From assembly GCA_041690035.1 (NCBI GenBank), contig JBDNFC010000071.1, forward strand, positions 1 through 31,982: a DNA stretch of 31,982 bases. Reading direction: 5' to 3'. Every line of letters starts with the position of its first letter. The stretch's first letter is position 1. Origin of the DNA: CALSPH01 sp041690035 (GTDB lineage Bacteria; Bacteroidota; Bacteroidia; NS11-12g; UBA955). The notes under the pieces are model-generated. The model saw nothing but the letters and a program-made list of their open reading frames with translations, had not been told where the DNA came from and did no database searches. Position numbers and translations under genes: made by a program. Of the stretch, positions 23,925-31,439 are shown in pieces.

Positions 23925-25256
23925 TTAATATTTATCAAACATTAGGCTAGTTTTGGCTCGCAAATTATTTGCTATTATAATATACCTGCCATTAGTTAAG
24001 AATGAAACATCTAAGTCTTTATTTCCTTGAAACTCATCTTTTAAAATTATTTTGCCTTGCATATCATAAATAAGAATGCTGATTGTTTCGGATTTATTGA
24101 TTGGATTAATTGCAATAAATGAAGAAACAGGGTTTGGCATTAAAAAAATAGTTTCCGAATTTTGCACAATTTTAATATTAGACGGCCCAGTAATTGTAAT
24201 GGCATCTAATGCAGTGCTATCTTTACTGCCGCCTGCATTTGTAGCAGTTAATTTTATGTCATATTGTCCAGTATCTGTTAATACAAATCTAGGATTTCTG
24301 CTTGCTGCATTGGTATTTCTAACAAAAATAACTTTATTTGGTATCACCGCCCATTGAAAATTCACCCCTGTATTTGGTGTTGTGGTATTGGTTATAGAGA
24401 ATGTGTCGATGTTTTTTGTTCCTGTTTTTTTATTAACAGAAAAATTAAGGCGAGGAAGGGGAGTATTGTTTGGAATATTTCTAAATGAATCGCGGTATCG
24501 CACCTCTGTAGGCGTAAATACGCTGCCTAGCAAAGAACCTGAAACTTCTAGTATTGGCATTTTTGTGGTGGTGGTTAGCCATTTAATTTCTCTTCTATTT
24601 ACAGGAAAACCAAAATTAATGAAACTGGTTTTTAATGAATCTATTTCTCTTATATCACTAAAAATGCGCAAACAAGGTTGGTTAGCAATAAATGGAGTAC
24701 TTATGTTTCCCCATCCATCTACATGATTATACCTGGTGCCTTGCTGCACTAAAGAACCTAAGGTGGGCAAAGAAGTAACTACCCTAAAATTATCTGTATC
24801 TTTTTGATTAAAGTTTAGTGGAAACTTAAAAACCATATCAGGATCCGAATAATCTGAAGCCAGCGGTATGCCCGATGTGGTAAAACCTGTTCCTTCTCCG
24901 GTATAGCCTGTAGTTCTGTTTCTATAAAATGTGTGCACATTTGTAATAGTGAGTATACCTAGATTAATGGTGTCGCTGGTTTTTAATCCTATTGAATTTG
25001 CGAACTGTGTGTAAAATATATATGGTGTTTGCAAATATGATTTATAGGCATTTAGCCCCTGCACATTTGCTTTTAATGAGGTATAATCCCAAGTTGCATT
25101 TGCTCCGGTTGTCGCAATATTTATTGTTGGCAATTGGGGACTGCTATAACGCAATGTATCGCCTGATATTGGCATGTGAGTGTTGTTGATAGTAATTTGC
25201 CCAACTAAAAAATTGGATAATAAAATGATTTGTGTTAGTAAAAAATATTTTCTCAT
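23925..25256 (-). CDS. T9SS type A sorting domain-containing secreted protein
   Basis: A 443-residue exported protein with a signal peptide (about 1-19, ending Leu-Val-Gly-Gln). I do not recognise the large N-terminal domain (about 20-265), which has beta-rich, Asn/Thr-rich sequence. Around residues 270-355 a PKD- or immunoglobulin-like module appears (Asp-Thr-Gly-Gln-Tyr-Asp-Ile-Lys-Leu-Thr-Ala-Thr-Asn-Ala-Gly-Gly). The last 75 residues are a sorting domain: Met-Pro-Asn-Pro-Val, Ile-Leu-Ile-Tyr-Asp-Met-Gln-Gly-Lys, and Asn-Gly-Arg-Tyr-Ile-Ile. It would be secreted to the surface or outside. Substrate or role unknown. Confidence 0.82.
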   Translation of the reverse strand: MRKYFLLTQIILLSNFLVGQITINNTHMPISGDTLRYSSPQLPTINIATTGANATWDYTSLKANVQGLNAYKSYLQTPYIFYTQFANSIGLKTSDTINLGILTITNVHTFYRNRTTGYTGEGTGFTTSGIPLASDYSDPDMVFKFPLNFNQKDTDNFRVVTSLPTLGSLVQQGTRYNHVDGWGNISTPFIANQPCLRIFSDIREIDSLKTSFINFGFPVNRREIKWLTTTTKMPILEVSGSLLGSVFTPTEVRYRDSFRNIPNNTPLPRLNFSVNKKTGTKNIDTFSITNTTTPNTGVNFQWAVIPNKVIFVRNTNAASRNPRFVLTDTGQYDIKLTATNAGGSKDSTALDAITITGPSNIKIVQNSETIFLMPNPVSSFIAINPINKSETISILIYDMQGKIILKDEFQGNKDLDVSFLTNGRYIIIANNLRAKTSLMFDKY

Positions 25257-25265
25257 TGTTTAACA

Positions 25266-25299
25266 CAAAGATAATAAGATATTTTAATTTTTTACACAA
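25266..25299 (-). promoter_or_regulatory. Promoter of the T9SS cargo gene
   Basis: Minus strand: TATCTTTG at 25273-25266, an exact -7 match nine bases before the ATG, with TTG 23 bases further upstream (25299-25297), at the long end of the usual spacing. The M1 gene diverges from the same 135-base gap. Confidence 0.6.
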
Positions 25300-25391
25300 T
25301 TTTAATTCTATTAATAAAAAAAACGCCTTTTAGTCCAATTTTATTTTAGATAAAAGATGTAATTTTACCGAAATTTTTTTTCAATAAAACT

Positions 25392-27764
25392 ATGACAAAT
25401 ATAAAACACATTGCCATTATTGCTTTATTGTATAGTTGTTTGATGAACAGTTATGCCCAAAACTTATATCCCAACCCCGATAAACGCGCAGACACACTAG
25501 AAATCAATCACATACACCTAAAAATGGATATGCGTAATATTGCTTCAAGAAAATTGAAAGGCAAAGCAAGCTTAAACCTGAAAGTAAAAATAAATGGTAC
25601 AAATAAAATTCGTGTTGATTTAGAAGGACTTGCCATTGATTCTATAACTATTGAGAACCAAAATGCCATTTATACAAAAGATCAAAAAAGTATATTAATC
25701 ATGCTTCCTAAATTATATAACCAAGGCGACTCGATTAAAATGGACATCTATTATGGCGGCACACCAAAAACAGATGCCAGTGGGTTTGGAGGATTCTATT
25801 TTTCAAAAGATTATGCCTATGCCATTGGGGTGGGTTTTTTAGCAGATCCACATCCTTTTGGACGTTCATGGTTTCCTTGTTTTGACAATTTTATTATGAA
25901 AAGTACTTACAGTTTCGAAATAATCACAGATACCGGTTTTGCGGCCATTTGTGGAGGCACATTGTTATCTAAAACAGTAAACAACAACACCATTGAATGG
26001 AAATATAGCCTTAGCCAACCCATACCCAGTTATTTGGTTTCTTTGGCTGTGAGTAAATATGAATTATTAGAAGAAAACATTGTTTCTAAAAGTGGCAATA
26101 TCCCTTCTATATTAGCAGCAGAAGCAAAAGATACCGCCAACTTGCGAAAAAGTTTTGTAAATTTTCCAGCCGCAGTAAATGCATTTGAGCATTATTTTGG
26201 GCCTTATTATTGGGATAGATTAGGCTACCATGCGGTGCCATTTAATGGCGGAGCAATGGAGCATGCTTGCAATATTAGTTACCCCCTCTTTGCAATAGAT
26301 GGCAGCACAAGTCGAGAAGATTTGATGGCTCATGAATTAGCCCATCATTGGTGGGGAAATAATATTACTTGCAAAACGCAGGAGGATATGTGGATTAATG
26401 AGGGCTGGGCAAGTTATAGCGAAAAACTTTTTAATGAATATGTATATGGGCCTGCTGCCTACCGACAAAAAGTAGAAGAAACCCATCGAGAAGTTTTGCA
26501 ATTTGCACATATAGCAGATGGGCAAATTCTTCCTGTTAGCGGCATATCGCATGCCAATACATACGGAAGGCATGTATACAAAAAAGGTTCAGATATTGCA
26601 CACACTTTGCGTGGATATATGGGAGACAGTGCTTTTTTTGGAGCGATTAAATATTTGATGGAAAAGAAAAAATTTGGCAATATGGATAGCAAAGAACTAA
26701 TAGACAGCTTTCAACAATTTACCCCAATACCTTTGCAATCCTTTTATCAAGGCTGGGTAATAGGAGCCGGTTTTCCTCATTTAGACGTAAAAACATGGAA
26801 AACCCAAAAAATAGGCAATGAATTTCATACCAATGTTGGCATATTGCAAAGAACCCGTTGGGATTTGCCACCGCATGAATTGATTCCTGTAGAAGTAACC
26901 TTGATGGGAGCAAATTTTAACACTTTAACCCAACAAGTGTTAGCTACAAAATTTCAGTCAAATTTTACCATTATCACTTCTTTTGAGCCCAAATGGGTAG
27001 GCGTAGATTTATATCAAAAGTTAAATGATGCTACTACAGATACATTTAGGTTTATCAACACAAAAGGAAACTACAATTTTGAAGACGGCTTAATGCAAGT
27101 ATCCGTAAATGAAATTGACAAGCCAATATTTTTGCGCATTACCCATAATTGGCTTCATGCAGATAGAAGCACGCAAGTGGGATTATTGCCTATCCTTTCT
27201 ACTCAAAGATATTGGAGCGTGAGTGGTATTTTTGACCCAAGTTTTAAAGCAAAAGCCACTTTAAATTATAATGGACAAACTATTGGTTTGAACGGTGATA
27301 ACTATTTAGACAATCAGCTTATAAAAACCACCGAAGATAGCCTAACACTTATGTTTAGAGAAGATATGTATAGCACATGGGTAGTAGCAGATGCTACCTT
27401 TGTTACAGGAAATAAGATTGACAGAAAAGGCAGTGTTGTAATCAATAATTTGCAATCTGGAGAATATGCTTTGGCAATTTACAGACAATCTTTGGGCAAT
27501 GAAAGCGACTTAGAAAAACAGGCGATGAATGTTTATCCAAATCCTGCTAGAGATAATGTTTTTATCTCTTTTAGCGCATTTACAAAACCGGGCTTTATTA
27601 TAATCACAGATTCTTTGGGCAAATTAATGATAAAAAAACCTATCCGAAACACACAAAATAATTTTGACATAGATACTAAAGAATGGGCTGCTGGAAAATA
27701 CACCATTTTATTGCAATATCCTGACGGTGGACAATCTTCGGAAAGCTTTGTGATAGTGCGATAA
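25392..27764 (+). CDS. M1 family metallopeptidase with T9SS sorting domain
   Basis: A 790-residue secreted aminopeptidase-like protein. A signal peptide (about 1-22) precedes the M1 N-terminal beta domain and the thermolysin-like catalytic domain. Zinc ligands are His314 and His318 (HELAH) and Glu337 in Asn-Glu-Gly-Trp-Ala-Ser-Tyr; Glu315 is the general base. The exopeptidase motif usually GxMEN reads Gly-Ala-Met-Glu-His at 287-291. The C-terminal 80 residues form a type A sorting domain (Val-Tyr-Pro-Asn-Pro at about 714, ending Glu-Ser-Phe-Val-Ile-Val-Arg). It probably releases N-terminal amino acids from peptides outside the cell for nutrition. Confidence 0.93.
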   Translation: MTNIKHIAIIALLYSCLMNSYAQNLYPNPDKRADTLEINHIHLKMDMRNIASRKLKGKASLNLKVKINGTNKIRVDLEGLAIDSITIENQNAIYTKDQKSILIMLPKLYNQGDSIKMDIYYGGTPKTDASGFGGFYFSKDYAYAIGVGFLADPHPFGRSWFPCFDNFIMKSTYSFEIITDTGFAAICGGTLLSKTVNNNTIEWKYSLSQPIPSYLVSLAVSKYELLEENIVSKSGNIPSILAAEAKDTANLRKSFVNFPAAVNAFEHYFGPYYWDRLGYHAVPFNGGAMEHACNISYPLFAIDGSTSREDLMAHELAHHWWGNNITCKTQEDMWINEGWASYSEKLFNEYVYGPAAYRQKVEETHREVLQFAHIADGQILPVSGISHANTYGRHVYKKGSDIAHTLRGYMGDSAFFGAIKYLMEKKKFGNMDSKELIDSFQQFTPIPLQSFYQGWVIGAGFPHLDVKTWKTQKIGNEFHTNVGILQRTRWDLPPHELIPVEVTLMGANFNTLTQQVLATKFQSNFTIITSFEPKWVGVDLYQKLNDATTDTFRFINTKGNYNFEDGLMQVSVNEIDKPIFLRITHNWLHADRSTQVGLLPILSTQRYWSVSGIFDPSFKAKATLNYNGQTIGLNGDNYLDNQLIKTTEDSLTLMFREDMYSTWVVADATFVTGNKIDRKGSVVINNLQSGEYALAIYRQSLGNESDLEKQAMNVYPNPARDNVFISFSAFTKPGFIIITDSLGKLMIKKPIRNTQNNFDIDTKEWAAGKYTILLQYPDGGQSSESFVIVR

Positions 27765-27794
27765 GGAGTATTTTACAAAAAAAATTAATAGTTT

Positions 27795-27828
27795 TTTATG
27801 CATTGTTTTCATAATAAGAGTATATTTG
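27795..27828 (+). promoter_or_regulatory. Promoter of tRNA-Cys
   Basis: TATATTTG at 27821-27828 matches the -7 box and ends 16 bases before the mature tRNA. The -33 position holds TTTATG, a weak fit. Confidence 0.55.
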
Positions 27829-27844
27829 CACTCTTAAAAATAAA

Positions 27845-27915
27845 GGTCAGGTGGCCGAGTGGTTAGGCTCAGCTCTGCAAAAGCTGCTACACCGGTTCGA
27901 ATCCGGTCCTGACCT
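27845..27915 (+). tRNA. tRNA-Cys (anticodon GCA)
   Basis: The 71 bases fold as a full cloverleaf. The acceptor stem pairs GGTCAGG with CCTGACC, the D arm pairs GCC with GGC, the anticodon stem pairs CAGCT with AGCTG around the loop CTGCAAA (anticodon GCA), and the T arm pairs ACCGG with CCGGT around TTCGAAT. The discriminator base is T, as expected for cysteine. CCA is not encoded. An intrinsic terminator follows. Confidence 0.97.
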
Positions 27916-27920
27916 CTTAA

Positions 27921-27953
27921 AAAAAGCCATTCGCCAAAACCGGATGGTTTTTT
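27921..27953 (+). terminator. Intrinsic terminator after tRNA-Cys
   Basis: CCATTCG (27927-27933) pairs with CGGATGG (27941-27947), with one G-T wobble and a 7-base loop, followed by six T. Flanking A and T runs could lengthen the stem. Confidence 0.75.
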
Positions 27954-28284
27954 GTTTTATACTTTTTTTATACTTTTTTTATCTTTGTGCTTTGCTGTAT
28001 TTCTTTAATTAAAATACCTTATTTGTAAACTCTTAGATTTTTTTATGTGCCAAAGTCTATAACTATTGTTTAACCCAAAATCATGCGTTAGAACTTGAAA
28101 AAAGCACATAAACCTATGACGATTTAAGTATTTCATTCATTTTGCCCTTTGTGATATAATTTAAAAAAAAATATTGTTATTGTATTGATATAAAAAGGCA
28201 AAATGCTTGGCGTTGAAACTAGCAAGTATCAAGGAACACAAAAATAAAATACAAAATAGTTAAACTTTTATGTAGCTTTGTAAT
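27954..28284. other. A/T-rich gap between tRNA-Cys terminator and XRE gene
   Basis: No coding sequence is visible. It contains a tandem 11-base repeat ATACTTTTTTT (27959-27969 and 27970-27980) running into a TATCTTTG box (27980-27987), an inverted repeat CATTTTGCC/GGCAAAATG with arms at 28138-28146 and 28197-28205, and a TAGCTTTG box at 28273-28280 next to the XRE start. Confidence 0.5.
28273..28280 (+). promoter_or_regulatory. -7 box of the XRE regulator (likely leaderless)
   Basis: TAGCTTTG is an exact TAnnTTTG and ends only four bases before the ATG at 28285, so transcription would begin at or just around the start codon. No -33 TTG is seen, which may mean that an activator or another sigma factor is used. 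Confidence 0.5.
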
Positions 28285-28617
28285 ATGGATGTTAATCATC
28301 TGATTGCAGAAAATATTAAAAAATTGAGAAAAGACAAAAACTTATCGCAAGCTGATATTGCGGAAATTTTAGACTGTGATACCTCCCTATATTCAAAAAT
28401 TGAAAGAGGAGAAATAATGATAACACATAAAAAATTGCTCATGCTTGCCGAATATTTTAATGTTACAATTGACAAGTTTTATGATGGTTTACATTACAAC
28501 CAAACAAATTATTCTTGTAAACAGGTTAATTGTGGGGTGCAGATTATAAATAATGAAACCAATGAGTTATTGGCAAAATTAATGGTTAAAATAGATGATT
28601 TGTTAAGTAAAAGATGA
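28285..28617 (+). CDS. XRE/HTH_3-type transcriptional regulator
   Basis: The 110-residue protein has a single Cro/C1-type helix-turn-helix at about 8-62, with Leu-Ser-Gln-Ala-Asp-Ile-Ala in the first helix pair and Ser-Leu-Tyr-Ser-Lys-Ile-Glu-Arg-Gly-Glu as the recognition helix. The C-terminal 45 residues contain two Cys (Ser-Cys-Lys-Gln-Val-Asn-Cys) and end in a charged amphipathic helix that could dimerise. It is a likely DNA-binding repressor or regulator. An inverted repeat 80-150 bases upstream could be its operator. A terminator-like hairpin follows it, so it may be transcribed separately from the next gene. Confidence 0.88.
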   Translation: MDVNHLIAENIKKLRKDKNLSQADIAEILDCDTSLYSKIERGEIMITHKKLLMLAEYFNVTIDKFYDGLHYNQTNYSCKQVNCGVQIINNETNELLAKLMVKIDDLLSKR

Positions 28618-28628
28618 TAAATATTCAC

Positions 28629-28662
28629 AATTTGCCTTTTTGTGGCAATATTTGCTTTTTTT
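28629..28662 (+). terminator. Hairpin after the XRE gene
   Basis: TTGCC and GGCAA pair around a T-rich 7-base loop, extended by AAT/ATT across a one-base bulge, followed by a T-rich run (TTTGCTTTTTTT). A weak to moderate intrinsic terminator. Confidence 0.45.
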
Positions 28663-28679
28663 AATTTAAAACAAGACTT

Positions 28680-28687
28680 TAGTTTTG
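28680..28687 (+). promoter_or_regulatory. -7 box before the frameshifted T9SS gene
   Basis: TAGTTTTG matches TAnnTTTG, 30 bases before the ATG at 28718 and after the hairpin that ends the XRE gene. The only TTTG upstream gives a 25-base spacer, so the -33 element is uncertain. Confidence 0.4.
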
Positions 28688-28717
28688 TCTAAACTTTAAT
28701 CAAATAAATATTTAATC

Positions 28718-29506
28718 ATGCAAAAACAGAAAAAAAAACGCGATTTAAGACAAATCCGTAATTTAGGGATTTGGTCTATTTTAATGCTTTCTTATCAAGG
28801 CATTGCAGCGCAAAGTCTGCCCAACAACTTTATTGCCAAGCTAACTTACAATGAACATAAATCTGTACGTTATGAATTTCCTAACAATGCGGCAATACAA
28901 TGCTTAAATCATAACGAAACGGCAGAGTTCCATGATTATCAGCAGGAATTTAATAAAACGGAGGTTATTGATATGCAAGGAAATATTTGCAGTGAACACC
29001 TATTGGTCTTTGAAGAAAATGTGAGAGATGCTTGGATGACAAAATATACGAGAGTATTAAGTTTGCCCTTAAATACATATTTTTATAATGAAGAAGATAG
29101 TCTAATTTATCACTCCTTATTATTACAAGATTCAAATGGAATTACTTTAAGTATCAATCAGGGATTAAATTTTGGGTATTTCGACTATAATGAAACTTTT
29201 TATAACGCACTAAAAGATACCCTTACGCAAAATGGAATTAATTTTACCGAAAATAATAATACCCTACAATATGGCAATTTAATTTATCATGCAACATGGG
29301 ATCAAAATACCAAGATAGAAATGATTTCTGAAAAGAATGAAAACGGTGTGAAAATTAAAGAAACTACCATTGAAAACGAATATTATGAACACATTCACAC
29401 TTATCAACCTATAACAAAAACTACTGTAGAATGGATTCTATCAGCCAATGCTGTTGTGTCAGAAAAACTACGGTTATTACCTATGCACGATATGGAAGAG
29501 AGGTAA
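28718..29506 (+). pseudogene. N-terminal part of a frameshifted secreted T9SS protein
   Basis: These 262 codons encode a basic N-terminus, a hydrophobic signal segment (about 18-32, ending Ile-Ala-Ala-Gln), and a soluble Asn/Glu-rich region that I do not recognise. It stops at TAA 29504-29506 without a sorting domain. The missing sorting domain is in the -1 frame from 29431, and the two frames join smoothly at an A run (29463-29467): with one more A the sequence would read Ser-Glu-Lys-Thr-Thr-Val-Ile-Thr-Tyr. I infer one original gene, 28718-29814, broken by a one-base loss or by a sequencing error. If the truncation is real, the product is exported but not sorted by T9SS. Confidence 0.65.
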
Positions 29507-29814
29507 ATAGCGCATTAATGCCCAGCGCTTATGAAGAAAGTATAAATACACAATTGTTAAATAAAAAAGAATCTAATACCAAAGTTGCTGTTATTGCAGA
29601 AACCAATAGCTTTTTTATTCAATCAAGCAGTAATGAGGTTTTTAAAATCAATATTTATAGTGCAGATGGAAAACTTGTAAAACAAATAAACGCAAAAGCA
29701 AATGAGTTAATTGAACTGCCAGCCCAAGCAAGAAATGGGTTGTACTTAATTCATGTTTATCAAGCCAACAACAAACAACCGATAGTCGGTAAAATCATTT
29801 TAAGTAAAAACTAA
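29431..29814 (+). pseudogene. C-terminal part of the frameshifted gene: T9SS sorting domain
   Basis: This frame overlaps the end of the previous one and encodes 127 residues without a signal peptide. Residues from about 49 form a sorting domain: Val-Ala-Val-Ile-Ala-Glu, Ile-Asn-Ile-Tyr-Ser-Ala-Asp-Gly-Lys-Leu-Val, and Asn-Gly-Leu-Tyr-Leu-Ile-His-Val before Gly-Lys-Ile-Ile-Leu. The first 17 codons (Cys-rich, around 29440-29463) look like out-of-frame noise, while those from about 29464 look coding. An independent cytoplasmic sorting domain would make no sense, so this is taken as the displaced C-terminus of the gene beginning at 28718. Confidence 0.7.
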
Positions 29815-29829
29815 ATAATTAAAAAAAAT

Positions 29830-31434
29830 ATGAAAAATATAATTTCAAATAAGATAATGAAAAGCATATTTACAATTTGCTTTGGGTTGATTACCTTTAT
29901 TGCAAATGCACAACCACCAAGTTTTGGATGTGACACTTGCGCATATAATATAATGAGAACAAGAGGGATGGATAGTGCGCGTTCATTTGACGTTCCAATT
30001 ATTCCTGTAGGCAGTTATTATCCAGAATGCCCGCCATTGGTATCTAAAAAGAAAAACGTGGCCTTTATACATGGATTAGGCGGCACTAATGGTTCTTGGG
30101 TAAAACAAGTTGATTTTACAGCAGCAGATACTGGGTATAATACTGCCAGTTTTGCAGTTGATTATGGTGGCTATGAATTTAGTTTCCCTTCAGTATCTCG
30201 TAAATTGCAAAATGAGTTACATTCGAAACTTAGCAGCGGAATAAATTCATCATTTCCAAATCGTTGCAAAAACGAAGATTATGTTATTGCCCATAGTCAA
30301 GGTGGGATAGCAGCAAGGTTTTTAGATTATAAATGGGATGTGGACTCCTCTGGCACTTATGGTCTCCGAAATTTTTATGGTGCGGTAACTTTTAGCACCC
30401 CTCATGCAGGGGCAGATATAGCTTTTTCAATAAACCAACATGCTGATTATGTACAAAGGGTAATCAGTGCAATTATTTTAAATGATGCAAATAATGAGAT
30501 TTATAAATCGAGTATAAAATTATCCACTTTTGTGGGTAACAGTCTGGTTGTCAGATTGGGTTATTTAGACACGTTTATAAAGAAAAACCTTGTGCCATTG
30601 GGCTTGGCTAGCCAACATACGGGTACCTTATTAGAAATGACTCCAAATGGCACTACCATGAATACTATCAATAACCACAATAGTCAATTACACCGTGTTG
30701 CTTTTTATGCTACAGAAGATGCACCAGAAAGTTGGCGTGTAATGGATAATTTTATAAATAAGGAAGCGGCAGATTATCCACTTTGGGGCGCACAGCCAGA
30801 CACCGATTTTTTAACTACTGCGGAAAACGTTAGGTTAGAAAATATTGCTGCAAATATTAAATTAGAAAATGACATAAAGGGTTTAAGAAAACAATTAAAT
30901 GTACCGTTATGGGGATTAATTAAAGCACTTGCAGGTGCAAATAAAAAGATTCGGGTTATGGAAGAGGTACATACTAAAAGACAAACTACAGTTGATTTTT
31001 TAAACAACGCCAATACCCAATGGCGCTATCTTATTGGCGCTTATCACAAAGATTCTTTTACCACCAAAACTAACACTACTTTTACCCTAACTTGGCAAGA
31101 AAAATATGGCGTTTTAGGCAAATGGTATAACCAAAGCAGGACATTTAGCACCAGCATAGAGGCACACAATTATTACTCTGCAGTGCAGGTTTATCGAAAG
31201 CGCAACGATACCTATAACGCCAATTTGATTACCACCACAACCCGCACCTTTTTCCCCTCAGATGGCGTAGTATTAGAAAAAAGCCAAAAAGCCTACCCAG
31301 GTGTTAAAATTAGTGATACAGATTTTATGCCACACAATAACCACATGCAAGTTAGGAATAGTAGTCAAACAAAAAGAGTGTTGGAGTTCTTGTATGACGG
31401 AGGTAAATATGATGATTTCTTTAAATTAAAATAA
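29830..31434 (+). CDS. Secreted lipase/esterase-like alpha/beta hydrolase
   Basis: A 534-residue exported protein. The signal peptide ends near residue 28 (Ile-Ala-Asn-Ala-Gln); a second Met at residue 10 gives a more usual signal length and may be the true start. The hydrolase core has an oxyanion motif Phe-Ile-His-Gly-Leu-Gly-Gly and nucleophile Ser156 in Ala-His-Ser-Gln-Gly-Gly, followed by Ser-Thr-Pro-His-Ala-Gly. The acid is probably Asp478 (Ser-Asp-Gly-Val-Val) and the base His502 or His505, after an insertion of about 200 residues with a helical segment. No T9SS domain is present. It resembles PGAP1-like or triacylglycerol lipases; the substrate is unknown. Confidence 0.83.
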   Translation: MKNIISNKIMKSIFTICFGLITFIANAQPPSFGCDTCAYNIMRTRGMDSARSFDVPIIPVGSYYPECPPLVSKKKNVAFIHGLGGTNGSWVKQVDFTAADTGYNTASFAVDYGGYEFSFPSVSRKLQNELHSKLSSGINSSFPNRCKNEDYVIAHSQGGIAARFLDYKWDVDSSGTYGLRNFYGAVTFSTPHAGADIAFSINQHADYVQRVISAIILNDANNEIYKSSIKLSTFVGNSLVVRLGYLDTFIKKNLVPLGLASQHTGTLLEMTPNGTTMNTINNHNSQLHRVAFYATEDAPESWRVMDNFINKEAADYPLWGAQPDTDFLTTAENVRLENIAANIKLENDIKGLRKQLNVPLWGLIKALAGANKKIRVMEEVHTKRQTTVDFLNNANTQWRYLIGAYHKDSFTTKTNTTFTLTWQEKYGVLGKWYNQSRTFSTSIEAHNYYSAVQVYRKRNDTYNANLITTTTRTFFPSDGVVLEKSQKAYPGVKISDTDFMPHNNHMQVRNSSQTKRVLEFLYDGGKYDDFFKLK

Positions 31435-31439
31435 AACAA

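Noticed and set aside
27845..27915. Attachment-site duplication of the tRNA-Cys 3' end
   Set aside because: I looked for a second copy of the T-arm and acceptor sequence in the window and saw none, so no att site is called.
29459..29530. Programmed -1 ribosomal frameshift site
   Set aside because: The sequence GAA AAA C is not an X XXY YYZ heptamer and no stem lies 5-9 bases downstream; a simple base loss explains the data better.
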